The notes under the pieces: model-generated
Databases searched by the model: none
Seen by the model: the letters and a program-made list of their open reading frames with translations, nothing else
What the model was told of the DNA's origin: nothing
Part shown: in pieces, positions 25,198-32,202 of the stretch
Numbering within the stretch: the first letter of the stretch is position 1
How the letters are laid out: each line of letters begins with the position of its first letter
Program-made: the position numbers and the translations under genes
Assembly (NCBI GenBank): GCA_013205245.1
Contig: JABMNH010000035.1
Span: 1 to 32,264 of the forward strand
Origin: Flavobacteriales bacterium
GTDB taxonomy: Bacteria > Bacteroidota > Bacteroidia > Flavobacteriales > Flavobacteriaceae
Direction of reading: 5' to 3'
DNA: 32,264 bases

Positions 25198-25265
25198 CTT
25201 TCGTTTTAATGATTTGGCAAAAGTATGTAGATTTTTTTTATATCAAATTTTATGAGCACTTTTTT
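25198..25265. repeat. Direct repeat copy A (topA promoter, next to topA)
   Basis: 68 bp starting 2 bp before the topA start codon, matching 26169-26233 in the same orientation except for two substitutions (GTAG/ATAG, GAGC/GGGC) and two small indels (T, TA). The two copies flank the toxin-antitoxin operon. This copy keeps the promoter spacing. Confidence 0.92.
25218..25247 (-). promoter_or_regulatory. topA promoter
   Basis: Minus strand TTTG (25247-25244), 18 bp, then TACTTTTG (25225-25218), a full TAnnTTTG match. Start of transcription would be about 20 bases before the topA ATG. Confidence 0.55.
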
Positions 25266-25298
25266 ATAAATATATTAACTTCAACATTTAGTTAAAGC

Positions 25299-25805
25299 TT
25301 ATTTTTCAAACAGTTGCTTAACGGTTTTCATCGGAAAAAACATTTTTCCACTATCTGGTAATTTTATAAAACCATATTTAGCATCAAACCATTCAGCTTC
25401 ATTATCTATCGGATCAACAATAATTGCAAATGAGCCCATACTTTTTGAAATTAAATAACTCCTTTTTAAGGCATCAACAAGTAAAATTTTTCCAACGCCT
25501 TTAGCTTGATAATTTTTATCAATTGCCAATCTACCTAAAAGGGTAGATGGAATTGATTTATACGACTTAGGTAAGCGTTTTTTAATATTTTCAGGAATTA
25601 AAGCTAAAGGAATGCTGTTATTTGAAAGTGTATAATAACCTTTAATAATATTTGAACCACTCTCAATTAAGACAAAACAAGCCGACAATTTTCGTTTAAC
25701 ATCTTGGCTTGCTTGTCTATGTATATAATTATCTAACAACTCTTTTCCGCAACAAAATTCATTTTTTTCATGAATCGATGCTAAATTTGTTGTTATAAGA
25801 TTCAT
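25299..25805 (-). CDS. GNAT-domain toxin of a type II toxin-antitoxin pair (TacT/AtaT-like)
   Basis: A 168-residue acetyltransferase. The acetyl-CoA loop is QAKGVG (100-105) after LGRLAIDKNY, and the N-terminal EFxCGxxxLDNYIxxQASQDVKRxL block is typical of toxins that acetylate charged tRNA amines and stop translation. The start overlaps the stop of the DUF1778 antitoxin by one base (TAATG), so translation is coupled. In TacT the catalytic Tyr lies in an FYxxxGF motif; here the motif reads FDAKYGF (140-146), with Asp141 in the Tyr place and a Tyr at 144. Activity may thus be altered. The module sits between direct repeats, a sign of recent acquisition. Confidence 0.87.
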   Translation of the reverse strand: MNLITTNLASIHEKNEFCCGKELLDNYIHRQASQDVKRKLSACFVLIESGSNIIKGYYTLSNNSIPLALIPENIKKRLPKSYKSIPSTLLGRLAIDKNYQAKGVGKILLVDALKRSYLISKSMGSFAIIVDPIDNEAEWFDAKYGFIKLPDSGKMFFPMKTVKQLFEK

Positions 25806-26092
25806 TAAAGAAGTAATTTATTATAGTCTTCAGTTGCAGAAATTAAGTCATTATTAGGTTTATCTGCATTAAAAATAGCCTCAAAAAAAATATCATTATC
25901 TCTATTTGAAGCTAAAAATATTTCTCTTTCTGCTATAATTTCTTTTGCTTTTTCTTGAACCGTAGAAATAATAAATTCCGTAAGACTCCTAAAACCGCCA
26001 ATATTAGCCGCTCTTTCAAAAAAAAGCTTTTGTTCTTTTGGCAACCTTGTGTCAAATCTCGTTTTTTCGTTTTGTATAGCTTTTGTTTCCAT
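25805..26092 (-). CDS. DUF1778 antitoxin (ribbon-helix-helix)
   Basis: A 95-residue protein from the ATG at 26092 (METKAIQNEKTRFDTRL). The frame is open to 26164, but that extension covers the promoter and operator. The N-terminal TRFDTRLPKEQKLFFERAA (about 11-29) is the ribbon-helix-helix DNA-binding region of DUF1778/TacA antitoxins, followed by SLTEFIISTVQEKA; the C-terminal ~35 residues would wrap the toxin. It precedes the GNAT toxin and overlaps it by one base. Inverted GTACGG repeats in the promoter are the likely operator. Confidence 0.87.
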   Translation of the reverse strand: METKAIQNEKTRFDTRLPKEQKLFFERAANIGGFRSLTEFIISTVQEKAKEIIAEREIFLASNRDNDIFFEAIFNADKPNNDLISATEDYNKLLL

Positions 26093-26106
26093 AATTTTAA
26101 TTTTCA

Positions 26107-26164
26107 CAAACGTACGGACAAAATCCGTACCAAACAAATATTTGTACGGAATATATTCGTACAA
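26107..26164 (-). promoter_or_regulatory. Promoter and operator of the toxin-antitoxin operon
   Basis: Minus strand: -33 TTG (26137-26135), 20 bp, then TACGTTTG (26114-26107), a full -7 match. GTACGGA (26112-26118) and TCCGTAC (26124-26130) form an inverted repeat between the two elements. A second pair, TTGTACG (26142-26148) and CGTACAA (26158-26164), lies just upstream. Four GTACG-type half sites fit cooperative binding by a ribbon-helix-helix antitoxin. Confidence 0.75.
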
Positions 26165-26168
26165 TATG

Positions 26169-26233
26169 CTTTCGTTTTAATGATTTGGCAAAAGTATATA
26201 GATTTTTTTATCAAATTTTATGGGCACTTTTTT
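26169..26233. repeat. Direct repeat copy B (decayed topA promoter copy)
   Basis: 65 bp matching 25198-25265. It keeps TACTTTTG (26196-26189, minus strand) and the upstream TTTG, but the spacing is 15 bp instead of 18 because of the indels, so it is probably a weak or dead promoter. It lies just upstream of the toxin-antitoxin operator. Confidence 0.92.
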
Positions 26234-26399
26234 CGTTTATTTATGAGTTTTTTATGATTTTTTAGCTGTTAAATTTCTGCCAATATGTCACGTTTTATAC
26301 ATTTTGATTGTATCTATATTCGTCATAACCAATTATTTAACTAAATGTAATATAAAGTTATACCTAAATTAAGATTTTTTTTAATATCTTTCGTTTAAG
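26234..26399. other. Non-coding stretch between repeat copy B and the integrase remnant
   Basis: No open frame of note. TGCCAATATGTCA (26278-26290) holds two TGnCA units and resembles a paired motif seen before some stress genes in Bacteroidota; I hold this loosely. It may be left over from the promoter of a plus-strand gene that no longer lies here. Otherwise AT-rich and featureless. Confidence 0.4.
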
Positions 26400-27040
26400 A
26401 TGGAAAGAAGTAAAGAAAGATTAAAAGTATTACGAGAAAATAAATCACAATTTTTGTAATAAGAATGTAATTGAACCCCTCCTCTCAAAATACATAAAGG
26501 AGTTCATTGAAATCTGCATGATAGATGGTGGATTGGTATATAAAAAGAGAGGTTCTTCTCTTGTTTTAATCTATAATTCAGATATAGAAACGAAATATTG
26601 GAACGATGAAACGAAGAGTTCTCACTCTTAATGAATTCAATTTGTTCTGTATAGAAAGGAAAATTAAAACCATTGGTGCAGAAAAGGGTGAAGAGTTTAG
26701 AGTTGTCATGAAAGAATATCTTTTGAAACTCAAATCAAGAAGTAAAAAAGGTAGGAATGGAGATGAGGTTGGAAAAAATCAGTTATCAAGAGCCACTCTA
26801 AAATTACATTTCCAATCTGTTCGTATGTTTCTAAATTGGTTAGCTACTCCCAAAAGTGAAGATGGTAAGGGAATACTTAAACAACATCATATATCAGTTG
26901 ATTATCAAAACTTTCTTCTAAATTCTGAAATAGGAGAAGTTAAAAACGAACAAAGAATATTTGAAGATTTCAGTAAGAAAAATTACGAGAAAGTTTTAAC
27001 AGATTGTCAAAATATAAGCTATTTAAACTTTACTGCATAA
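26400..27040 (+). pseudogene. Frameshifted, truncated gene, probably a tyrosine recombinase remnant
   Basis: Coding-looking sequence runs through three frames in turn. Frame one from ATG 26400 (MERSKERLKVLRENKSQFL, stop 26457-26459). Frame two, about 26425-26631 (VIEPLLSKYIKEFIEI then GGLVYKKRGSSLVLIY and ETKYWNDETK). Frame three, 26606-27040 (RRVLTLNEFNLFCIERK onward, with ATLKLHFQSVRMFLNWLA). The last part looks like the SAM-like core-binding domain of a phage-type integrase, and FSKKNYEKVL near its end resembles the start of the catalytic domain, which is absent. The catalytic R-H-R-Y region is missing; the frame ends inside the 3' end of the convergent YaiO gene. It could instead be another phage or plasmid protein; the integrase call is from pattern only. 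Confidence 0.5.
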
Positions 27041-28290
27041 GAAAGGCCTAAAGAAGTGTAAACAAAATATTCTCCTTTTGCGAATGGTTTTTCTTCTCTA
27101 AAAACGCTAGCATTAAATCCCCAAGCATTTTTTTTACTTTTAGACGAAAAATAATATCCTAACACTAATTTTTGAGAATCTAATTTAAATACTTCACTAC
27201 CTGTAAACCCTGGAATAAACCTATCTAAAGCTGGTGCAGCACCTAAACCACTTTCAATAGTAAAATAATTTTCTGCATCACTTCTATATTTTCTATAAAT
27301 TAATGTTCCAGATTTGCTAGAACCAGTATCTCCTGGCGTTACATAAGTTCTAAATGCCCAATAACTATTACCGGTATACCAGCCCACAGATCCGGTATAA
27401 ATTGTTGTTTCTGATGAAAATTTTAGCCATCTAAATCCTAATGAAGCTTCAAAACTTTTTGGTAAAGATTTAAAAAGTTCAAACCCATAACGTTGCGTTG
27501 GGTTTAATGGACTGCTAGACCAACCACCACTTACATAAGCATACAAACCTTTTACAATTCTTGGATACATATCTATTTCTAACTGGTAATTATCTGTTTG
27601 AAATCTATTTGTATAATTTAATTTTGTCGTTATACTTCCAAACTTTGTTTGTCTAGAATAAGATAATGTGCTGTAATACATATTATCTCTATCTTGTTTA
27701 TCATAAACATCCATCGCATAACTAATACCAATTGTATTAAAGCCTAAAGCGTTTTCTAATGAATTTTTATACCTTAAAACTTCTTCATTTTTTGGATGTA
27801 ATTTTACAGCTTTTCTCATTGTAATTGGTGCCTCACTTCTATTACTTGAATTAAGTTCTGATTTTGCTTTAAGTATTAAAAAATCTGCATCATCAGAAAA
27901 AACCTTTAATGCTTTCTTTGATAATTCTAAAGCTTTAAAATATTTTTCTGCATATTGTTCGTTTTTAATATAAGCAATCCAATCTGTTTTTCTTTTATTG
28001 TCTTTATTGATAACATAGGCAAACTCTTTTCTTGCTTTTTTATAAGCCCCGTCCCAAGAATACGTGATTGCTAAAAAAGACCTGACATCTAGATAATCAG
28101 GATATTTAGTCAATATTAGCAATAAAGAATCCTGCGCCTGTTTTCGTTGTTTATTAAAAGCCATTTCACGTGCTTTAGCAAATGCTGTATCTGGGTTTCC
28201 CTTAAAAACTTTTTGCTGAGCAGAAATTTGAAAAACGGACAAAAATAGCAATATCAACGTAAATTCCAAACCAAATTTTAATCGTTTCAT
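27019..28290 (-). CDS. TPR plus outer-membrane beta-barrel protein, YaiO family
   Basis: A 423-residue exported protein (signal peptide ending QISAQ, about residue 25). Residues about 34-180 are TPR-like helical repeats; residues about 186-423 show alternating amphipathic strands with many aromatic residues (YYSTLSYSRQTKFGSITTKLNYTN and similar), as in the YaiO-type outer-membrane barrel. TPR plus barrel is also the plan of PgaA, the PNAG exporter. The barrel part (~240 residues) would give roughly 10-12 strands. The start overlaps the stop of the LtaS-like gene by 4 bases, so the two are coupled. The TPR start (AREMAFNKQRKQAQ, 40-53) matches that of the partner protein (AREKAFNKERKKAR). Inferred role: export or docking of the polymer made by the operon. 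Confidence 0.82.
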   Translation of the reverse strand: MKRLKFGLEFTLILLFLSVFQISAQQKVFKGNPDTAFAKAREMAFNKQRKQAQDSLLLILTKYPDYLDVRSFLAITYSWDGAYKKARKEFAYVINKDNKRKTDWIAYIKNEQYAEKYFKALELSKKALKVFSDDADFLILKAKSELNSSNRSEAPITMRKAVKLHPKNEEVLRYKNSLENALGFNTIGISYAMDVYDKQDRDNMYYSTLSYSRQTKFGSITTKLNYTNRFQTDNYQLEIDMYPRIVKGLYAYVSGGWSSSPLNPTQRYGFELFKSLPKSFEASLGFRWLKFSSETTIYTGSVGWYTGNSYWAFRTYVTPGDTGSSKSGTLIYRKYRSDAENYFTIESGLGAAPALDRFIPGFTGSEVFKLDSQKLVLGYYFSSKSKKNAWGFNASVFREEKPFAKGEYFVYTSLGLSYAVKFK

Positions 28291-30716
28291 TCTAAGGATT
28301 GTTTAAAGGTTACGTAATCTTTATTCTCGGGATGTATTATTAATATACTATCCATTAGTCTATTAGCTTTCTCCAGATTATTCATTCTTTGGAAAGCTTT
28401 TGCTAATTTAAAACTAATATCCGCATTTTCTATTTTATTCTCATGTGCTTTTTCTACTAAAGCAATTGATTTTTCATCTTGCTCTGCCCACCAATATAAA
28501 TCTAATAATGCCAAGTAAGTATCCTCATAATAAGGAAACCTTTTAAGTGCACTTATCAATTCAATCTCAGCTTTTACATACAACCCTTCCCAAGCTAAAA
28601 CCCGCCCCTTTAAGACCCTGGCATCTATATTATTAGGGCTTTTATTCAAAATATAATCACAAAGTAATCTTGCTTTTTTACGCTCTTTATTAAAAGCTTT
28701 CTCTCTAGCTATAATAAATATTTGATCAAAGTTCAATCCTTTAGTTAATTTTTTAATTTCTACAAGTTGTTCTGTTGAAAACTCAATATTTGGCCTAGCA
28801 TAAGTATTAAGAGAATCGGGGAATATTTTATTTTGTTGAGTACTATATGTATTTCGTTTTTTAAACGCTATTAATGAGTCAGAGATTGTTTTTAGCAGGT
28901 TCTCATCATTTATTTTATAAGTATTAAAGTTCTCATAAATCTTATACAATTCTCCGTCTGAATACAAATAATCTTTATATATAAAATCACTGGTATTTCC
29001 TTTGTATCGCATCAGTGGTATTTGATGAATATTTCTAAAACTTCTAACAGTATCCAGCCCTTCCCCTACCCAAGCTACCTTTTCTAATTTATTAAATTCA
29101 TAATTATTCATCAAAAAGGAAAGTAAGCTTGGTGTTACATCCAAATGTGATGAAACGGACTTAAACTTCGCTGATTTCTTTAACAAAGGACTATATATAA
29201 ACATAGGAACATGATATCTACACAGCTTATCTTTCTGACTTATAGGCACCAGCCTATGGTCTCCTGTGATTATAAATATGGTATTCTTATACTCTTCTCT
29301 TTCAGCATATGCTTGCATAAAATCTTTAATAGAGTTATCTGTGTAAAGTAGGCTCGCATAAATATCTTTGCTTGCCTCTATCTCTTCCTTTGGTAAACTA
29401 AAACTACGAGTTGAATTTAATAAACTATCTACCTTTGTTAAATAATCTTCTTTTAAAGGAAAATCAAAAGGATCATGGTTGGTCAATGTCATTACAATGT
29501 CTAATCTTGGTGTCTTTTTTTCGTCAAATGTTGACAATGCTTTTTTATAAATTTCAGCATCAGGATAGCCCCAAGAATACCCTTTTGAATCTACTTTTGT
29601 GCTTTCATAGTCCAACCCAAAATTATTTTCATCAATTAAATAATCAATTCCATTGTATTCTAAAAAATTAATGTTCCGATCAAAGCTTGATTGATGCCCG
29701 GCATAAAAAGATGTTGTGTATCCATTCGCTTTCAACACACTAATTAATGAAATATGAGAAGGTGTTTTTGTCAGTTCTAAAAATCCTTTTTCTCCATACG
29801 GAAGAGACCCTAACAACGACGGAAGTATCCCAAACGACCTCCCTGAAGTACTTACAAAATTATTCCAGTACAAAGATTTTGAAGCTAAAGAGTCTAAATA
29901 GGGGGTAAAGCCTCCATATTCAGCATCTCCCACAAATTCACTTCCGAGGCCTTCAATTATCAATATAACAATTGTTGGCTTTTCTTCTTGGATCTTAAAA
30001 AATGGCGCCAACACATCTTTTGTTTCATCAAACGATTTTAAGAAAGGATACTCATCTTCTCCCGATAAATCATAATTACCAATGGCGTTTTTTTCATTTT
30101 GAAACTTTATTATGTCTGCACCTAAAAAATACATTTTATTCTGATAAGCAATCGCAGATGTTTCTGAAAGCACTAATTTCAAGCTCCCGAAAAGCACGAC
30201 TAAAATTATAGTGATTGAAACTATTTTATGACGAATGACATGTTTATTAAGAACACGATTTAGGATCAAAAACACCATTGGAAATAAAACAAGTAGAAAA
30301 AGAGAAAATAAAGATGTTGCTTCTGATGAAGAAGATACCGTAGCGTACACGTCATGTATAGAATACCCCAATACATCAGCCCCGAGGTTTAACAGTGTTG
30401 TTAAGCTATATGCTACCAAAGCAAATTGAACAACAACCACAAAAACAAAAAACACGGTAATAAGTTTAACTCTTTGTTTTTTAAAAATAAAAAAAAACAG
30501 CACATGAAACGGGAACAATACCATTCCTATTAATATTGATGTATAAACATCATTGATTAATTTATACAGCAATGTAACTCCAAAATTCGGTACTTTAATG
30601 CCATTAGAAAACATCATATAAAGCTCAAATAAACTTATCAAGAGAAAGGTACATAGTAGCGCCAAACAGGTATAAATATATCCTTTGACAAATAGCTTCT
30701 GAGGTGTAGATTTCAT
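28287..30716 (-). CDS. LtaS-like alkaline-phosphatase-superfamily transferase with C-terminal TPR
   Basis: An 809-residue membrane enzyme. Five helices (about 12-33, 50-76, 84-105, 136-155, 165-183) lead to a periplasmic sulfatase/LtaS-type domain (about 245-560): metal ligand E255 in ILIIEGLG, nucleophile block TSGRSFGILPSLLG (290-303; S294 or T290), H341 in AGHQSSFD, H414 in TNHDPF, and D486-H487 in TGDHR. LtaS proteins move phosphoglycerol, and relatives move phosphoethanolamine. Residues about 645-809 form TPR repeats, an unusual fusion, related to the TPR of the next gene. It is 17 bp after the GT2 synthase gene. Inferred role: decorating the nascent polysaccharide in the periplasm; sulfate or phosphate ester hydrolysis is the alternative. 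Confidence 0.8.
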   Translation of the reverse strand: MKSTPQKLFVKGYIYTCLALLCTFLLISLFELYMMFSNGIKVPNFGVTLLYKLINDVYTSILIGMVLFPFHVLFFFIFKKQRVKLITVFFVFVVVVQFALVAYSLTTLLNLGADVLGYSIHDVYATVSSSSEATSLFSLFLLVLFPMVFLILNRVLNKHVIRHKIVSITIILVVLFGSLKLVLSETSAIAYQNKMYFLGADIIKFQNEKNAIGNYDLSGEDEYPFLKSFDETKDVLAPFFKIQEEKPTIVILIIEGLGSEFVGDAEYGGFTPYLDSLASKSLYWNNFVSTSGRSFGILPSLLGSLPYGEKGFLELTKTPSHISLISVLKANGYTTSFYAGHQSSFDRNINFLEYNGIDYLIDENNFGLDYESTKVDSKGYSWGYPDAEIYKKALSTFDEKKTPRLDIVMTLTNHDPFDFPLKEDYLTKVDSLLNSTRSFSLPKEEIEASKDIYASLLYTDNSIKDFMQAYAEREEYKNTIFIITGDHRLVPISQKDKLCRYHVPMFIYSPLLKKSAKFKSVSSHLDVTPSLLSFLMNNYEFNKLEKVAWVGEGLDTVRSFRNIHQIPLMRYKGNTSDFIYKDYLYSDGELYKIYENFNTYKINDENLLKTISDSLIAFKKRNTYSTQQNKIFPDSLNTYARPNIEFSTEQLVEIKKLTKGLNFDQIFIIAREKAFNKERKKARLLCDYILNKSPNNIDARVLKGRVLAWEGLYVKAEIELISALKRFPYYEDTYLALLDLYWWAEQDEKSIALVEKAHENKIENADISFKLAKAFQRMNNLEKANRLMDSILIIHPENKDYVTFKQSLE

Positions 30717-30733
30717 AATAATTACAGTATTTT

Positions 30734-32104
30734 TTAGTTATTAACTTTCGACTTCTGGAAACCTTTTCTAATCATAGTTCCCCATTTTTTATTTTTGTTA
30801 AATAAATAATCCCAATTACCTCTTATTGCTGCATATAAAATAAGGAGGTGTAATGTAAATGGTTCTAACAAAACTGTCAGTATCATTTTATAGCCTATTC
30901 CTTTGTCTTTGTATTGATGGAATGTATGTTCTTCAGTAAGAATTGCCACTAAAGAAAATAAGACCGTAAACAAGTATGCTAAAATAAATAATACAAAAGC
31001 ATAATCCCATCTCAACTTTTGAAACACTACAAGTGTTGTTAAATACACAATTCCAATGATTTCGATAGGTGGACCTATTCTTTCATAAAGAAACCAATAA
31101 GGGTAACTTAGTAAACCGAGTAACCTATATTTATAATTCAATCCGATTTTTCGGTGCTTCCTAAGAGTTTCAATGGTGCCCCTAGTCCATCTATTTCGTT
31201 GGGAAATAAATGTTTTATAATTATCTGGAGCCTCTGTCCAACAAAGCGGATCGGGAATATATGCCATTTTATATTTAATGTTCTGCTCTTCCATATGCAT
31301 TCTCATCCGCACAATAATTTCCAAATCTTCACCAATAGTATTTGTATCATATCCTCCTACTTCAATAATAATTTTTCTATCAAACAAACCAAATGCGCCT
31401 GAAATTATCAGCAAACCATTTAATCGACTCCAAGCCATTCTACTCAGTAAAAATGCTCTTATATATTCTAAAACTTGTGTTTTTTCTATTAATTTTTTAG
31501 GGAAATTCACAACCAATAGCTTTCCGTTTTTAATAACACAAGAATTAGCAATTCTTACAACCCCTCCAGCGGCAATGACCTTAGTCTTTGTTGTTTCTAA
31601 AAATGGTTTTATCATTTTTTGAAGAGCATCTTCCAACAACAAACAATCAACATCTATACAAACAACATAATCGCTTTTACTCATATTCAAACCTAAATTT
31701 AACGCATCTGCTTTCCCTCCGTTTTCTTTATCAATTACTGTCAACTTTTCAAATGCTGGATTGGTAGATTTAAAAACTCCAGCTCTTAATGCTTGTGTTT
31801 TTATTTGTTCATTTATAAGGCAATCTACACACTCTAAATCATAAACTTCAATCAATTTTTCTAGACTGTCATCTGTACTTCCATCATTTATGATAATTAC
31901 ATCATAATTTGCATAATGGTTTGACAGTAATGATCTTACATTATCAACAATGTTTAGAGTTTCATTATAAGCTGGTGCTATTATTGAAATAGATGGAGAA
32001 ACGGTTGAAGACAATATTTGTTTATAGTCTACATAACTGTTTTTTCTAAAATACTTAATAGTTTCAAATAAAGAAAGCGTACCTAATATAACGTAAGACC
32101 CCAC
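30734..32104 (-). CDS. Membrane GT2 glycosyltransferase (polysaccharide synthase, PgaC-like)
   Basis: A processive-type family 2 glycosyltransferase of at least 456 residues. Motifs: NDGSTDDS (73-80), KENGGKADALN (126-136), DVD (151-153), GED (258-260) and QRNRW (302-306), the set found in PNAG, hyaluronan and cellulose synthases. Two or three helices follow (about 335-355, 362-395, 408-422). The start given is GTG at 32104, but the frame is open without ATG to 32161 and encodes more of a hydrophobic helix (INIFFIIYTLTAV), so the true N-terminus is longer. An ATG at 32156 would read into that helix if one G of the GGG at 32147-32145 were absent. First gene of the operon with the LtaS-like and YaiO-like genes. 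Confidence 0.88.
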   Translation of the reverse strand: MGSYVILGTLSLFETIKYFRKNSYVDYKQILSSTVSPSISIIAPAYNETLNIVDNVRSLLSNHYANYDVIIINDGSTDDSLEKLIEVYDLECVDCLINEQIKTQALRAGVFKSTNPAFEKLTVIDKENGGKADALNLGLNMSKSDYVVCIDVDCLLLEDALQKMIKPFLETTKTKVIAAGGVVRIANSCVIKNGKLLVVNFPKKLIEKTQVLEYIRAFLLSRMAWSRLNGLLIISGAFGLFDRKIIIEVGGYDTNTIGEDLEIIVRMRMHMEEQNIKYKMAYIPDPLCWTEAPDNYKTFISQRNRWTRGTIETLRKHRKIGLNYKYRLLGLLSYPYWFLYERIGPPIEIIGIVYLTTLVVFQKLRWDYAFVLFILAYLFTVLFSLVAILTEEHTFHQYKDKGIGYKMILTVLLEPFTLHLLILYAAIRGNWDYLFNKNKKWGTMIRKGFQKSKVNN

Positions 32105-32194
32105 CGCGGTAAGCGTATAGATAATAAAAAATATATTAATAACACCCGTTGTGCATTTAAATAATGCTAATTTTTAAATTATTTATATTTCTAT

Positions 32195-32202
32195 CAAAGA
32201 TA
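32195..32202 (-). promoter_or_regulatory. -7 promoter element for the polysaccharide operon
   Basis: Minus strand TATCTTTG matches TAnnTTTG, 38 bp before the ATG at 32156. No clear -33 TTG. A small inverted repeat, TTAAC-GAA-GTTAA (32228-32240), lies further upstream. Confidence 0.4.

Noticed and set aside
25270-25294. TTAACT/AGTTAA pair after the GNAT toxin gene as a terminator
   Set aside because: Six A-T-rich pairs with a 9-base loop and no T-run are too weak to support.
26093-26164. Longer antitoxin start at 26164
   Set aside because: The extension consists of the promoter and operator repeats; the ATG at 26092 begins the family-typical sequence.
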